A stretch of 12,300 nt of DNA. Origin: JBEKSX01 sp049516635. GTDB lineage: Bacteria; Bacteroidota; Ignavibacteria; Tepidaquicellales; OLB5. A program made the translations under genes and the position numbers. Under the pieces are notes generated by a model. That model had not been told where the DNA came from. It made no database searches and was given only the letters and a program-made list of their open reading frames with translations. Below, in pieces: positions 11,960 through 12,300 of this stretch; the stretch's first letter is position 1, and the number at the start of each line of letters is the position of its first letter. The DNA lies in the NCBI GenBank assembly GCA_049516635.1, contig JBEKSX010000088.1, positions 1 to 12,300 on the forward strand, written 5' to 3'.

Positions 11960-12300
11960 TCAATTCCATTTTAATGCACCTTTGCGGATAATGTAAAGAT
12001 ACCCGATGATCAGGATGGCTATAAATACGATCATTTCTATAAGGGCGTACCAGAGTACCTCTCCTTCAAACTTCGAAAATACAACAGCCCAAGGATAAAG
12101 AAATATTATTTCAATATCGAACAGTATGAACAGCATGGCTGCCATATAATATTTAACGGAAAAGCGAGTGCGGGCGGTTCCAACCGGCTCCATACCGCTT
12201 TCATAGATAGAAAGCTTGACAGGATTAGGATTTCTGGGTCCGATAAACCTGGACACTAATACGCTTGCAATGCCGAAAATAACAGCAATGCACATTATCA
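11960..12300 (-). CDS. nuoA: NADH-quinone oxidoreductase subunit A (complex I), 5' end partial
   Basis: This is the small membrane subunit of complex I, equivalent to mitochondrial ND3. It has three spans, the conserved loop KLSIYESGMEPVGTARTRFS (20 residues, joining spans 1 and 2) and the acidic motif LFDIEIIFLYPWA in span 2. Mitochondrial ND3 has a Cys in the loop (YECG); here it is Ser (YESG), as in many bacteria. ATG 12295 is present, but the frame stays open to the right edge and the family normally has several more residues before the first span, so the true start probably lies outside. Confidence 0.95.
   Translation of the reverse strand, partial: IMCIAVIFGIASVLVSRFIGPRNPNPVKLSIYESGMEPVGTARTRFSVKYYMAAMLFILFDIEIIFLYPWAVVFSKFEGEVLWYALIEMIVFIAILIIGYLYIIRKGALKWN

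Overview
This window looks like a chromosomal segment of a Bacteroidota/Chlorobiota-type bacterium, with Ignavibacteria or a relative as the best guess. The reasons are a BatA-type N-terminal double-membrane domain fused to VWA-like sequence, a 31-residue AURKAIP1/COX24-like ribosomal-type protein, few Shine-Dalgarno sequences, and two exact copies of the Bacteroidota -7 promoter box TAnnTTTG. The lineage is an inference from gene content, not a phylogenetic result.

The left quarter (1-2674) is AT-rich accessory DNA. It holds the end of an MmpS-like lipoprotein-type gene, a small DNA-binding-like gene translationally coupled to a membrane-protein gene, a second membrane-protein gene, and, on the minus strand, a membrane-anchored protein of unknown function. 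After the first gene, after the coupled pair and after the second membrane-protein gene lies a copy of the same palindromic repeat (double hairpin, core ACAAGACCAACAA or CTTGTTGGTG/CACCAACAAG). The layout is therefore gene, repeat, gene pair, repeat, gene, half repeat, which resembles a series of gene cassettes. This is the most unusual feature of the window.

From 2675 to 3846 there is no gene. From about 3030 onward this gap is packed with hairpin-forming, REP-like repeats of several families, two of them present twice. It separates the accessory DNA from core genes.

The core begins with a minus-strand operon read from 6046 to 3847: a TPR lipoprotein, the signal peptide peptidase SppA, an IHF/HU-like protein and the tiny basic ribosomal-type protein. 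Upstream of it on the same strand is a 719-residue BatA/VWA-like envelope protein, then a RelE-type toxin with its antitoxin.

From about 9050 the genes run on the plus strand: a 38-residue single-span membrane protein with its own promoter and terminator, a Nudix hydrolase, a PAP2-family phosphatase, a 99-residue membrane protein and a second HU protein. A strong, probably bidirectional terminator (11415-11441) then separates HU from the start of the minus-strand complex I operon, of which nuoB is complete and nuoA runs off the right edge.
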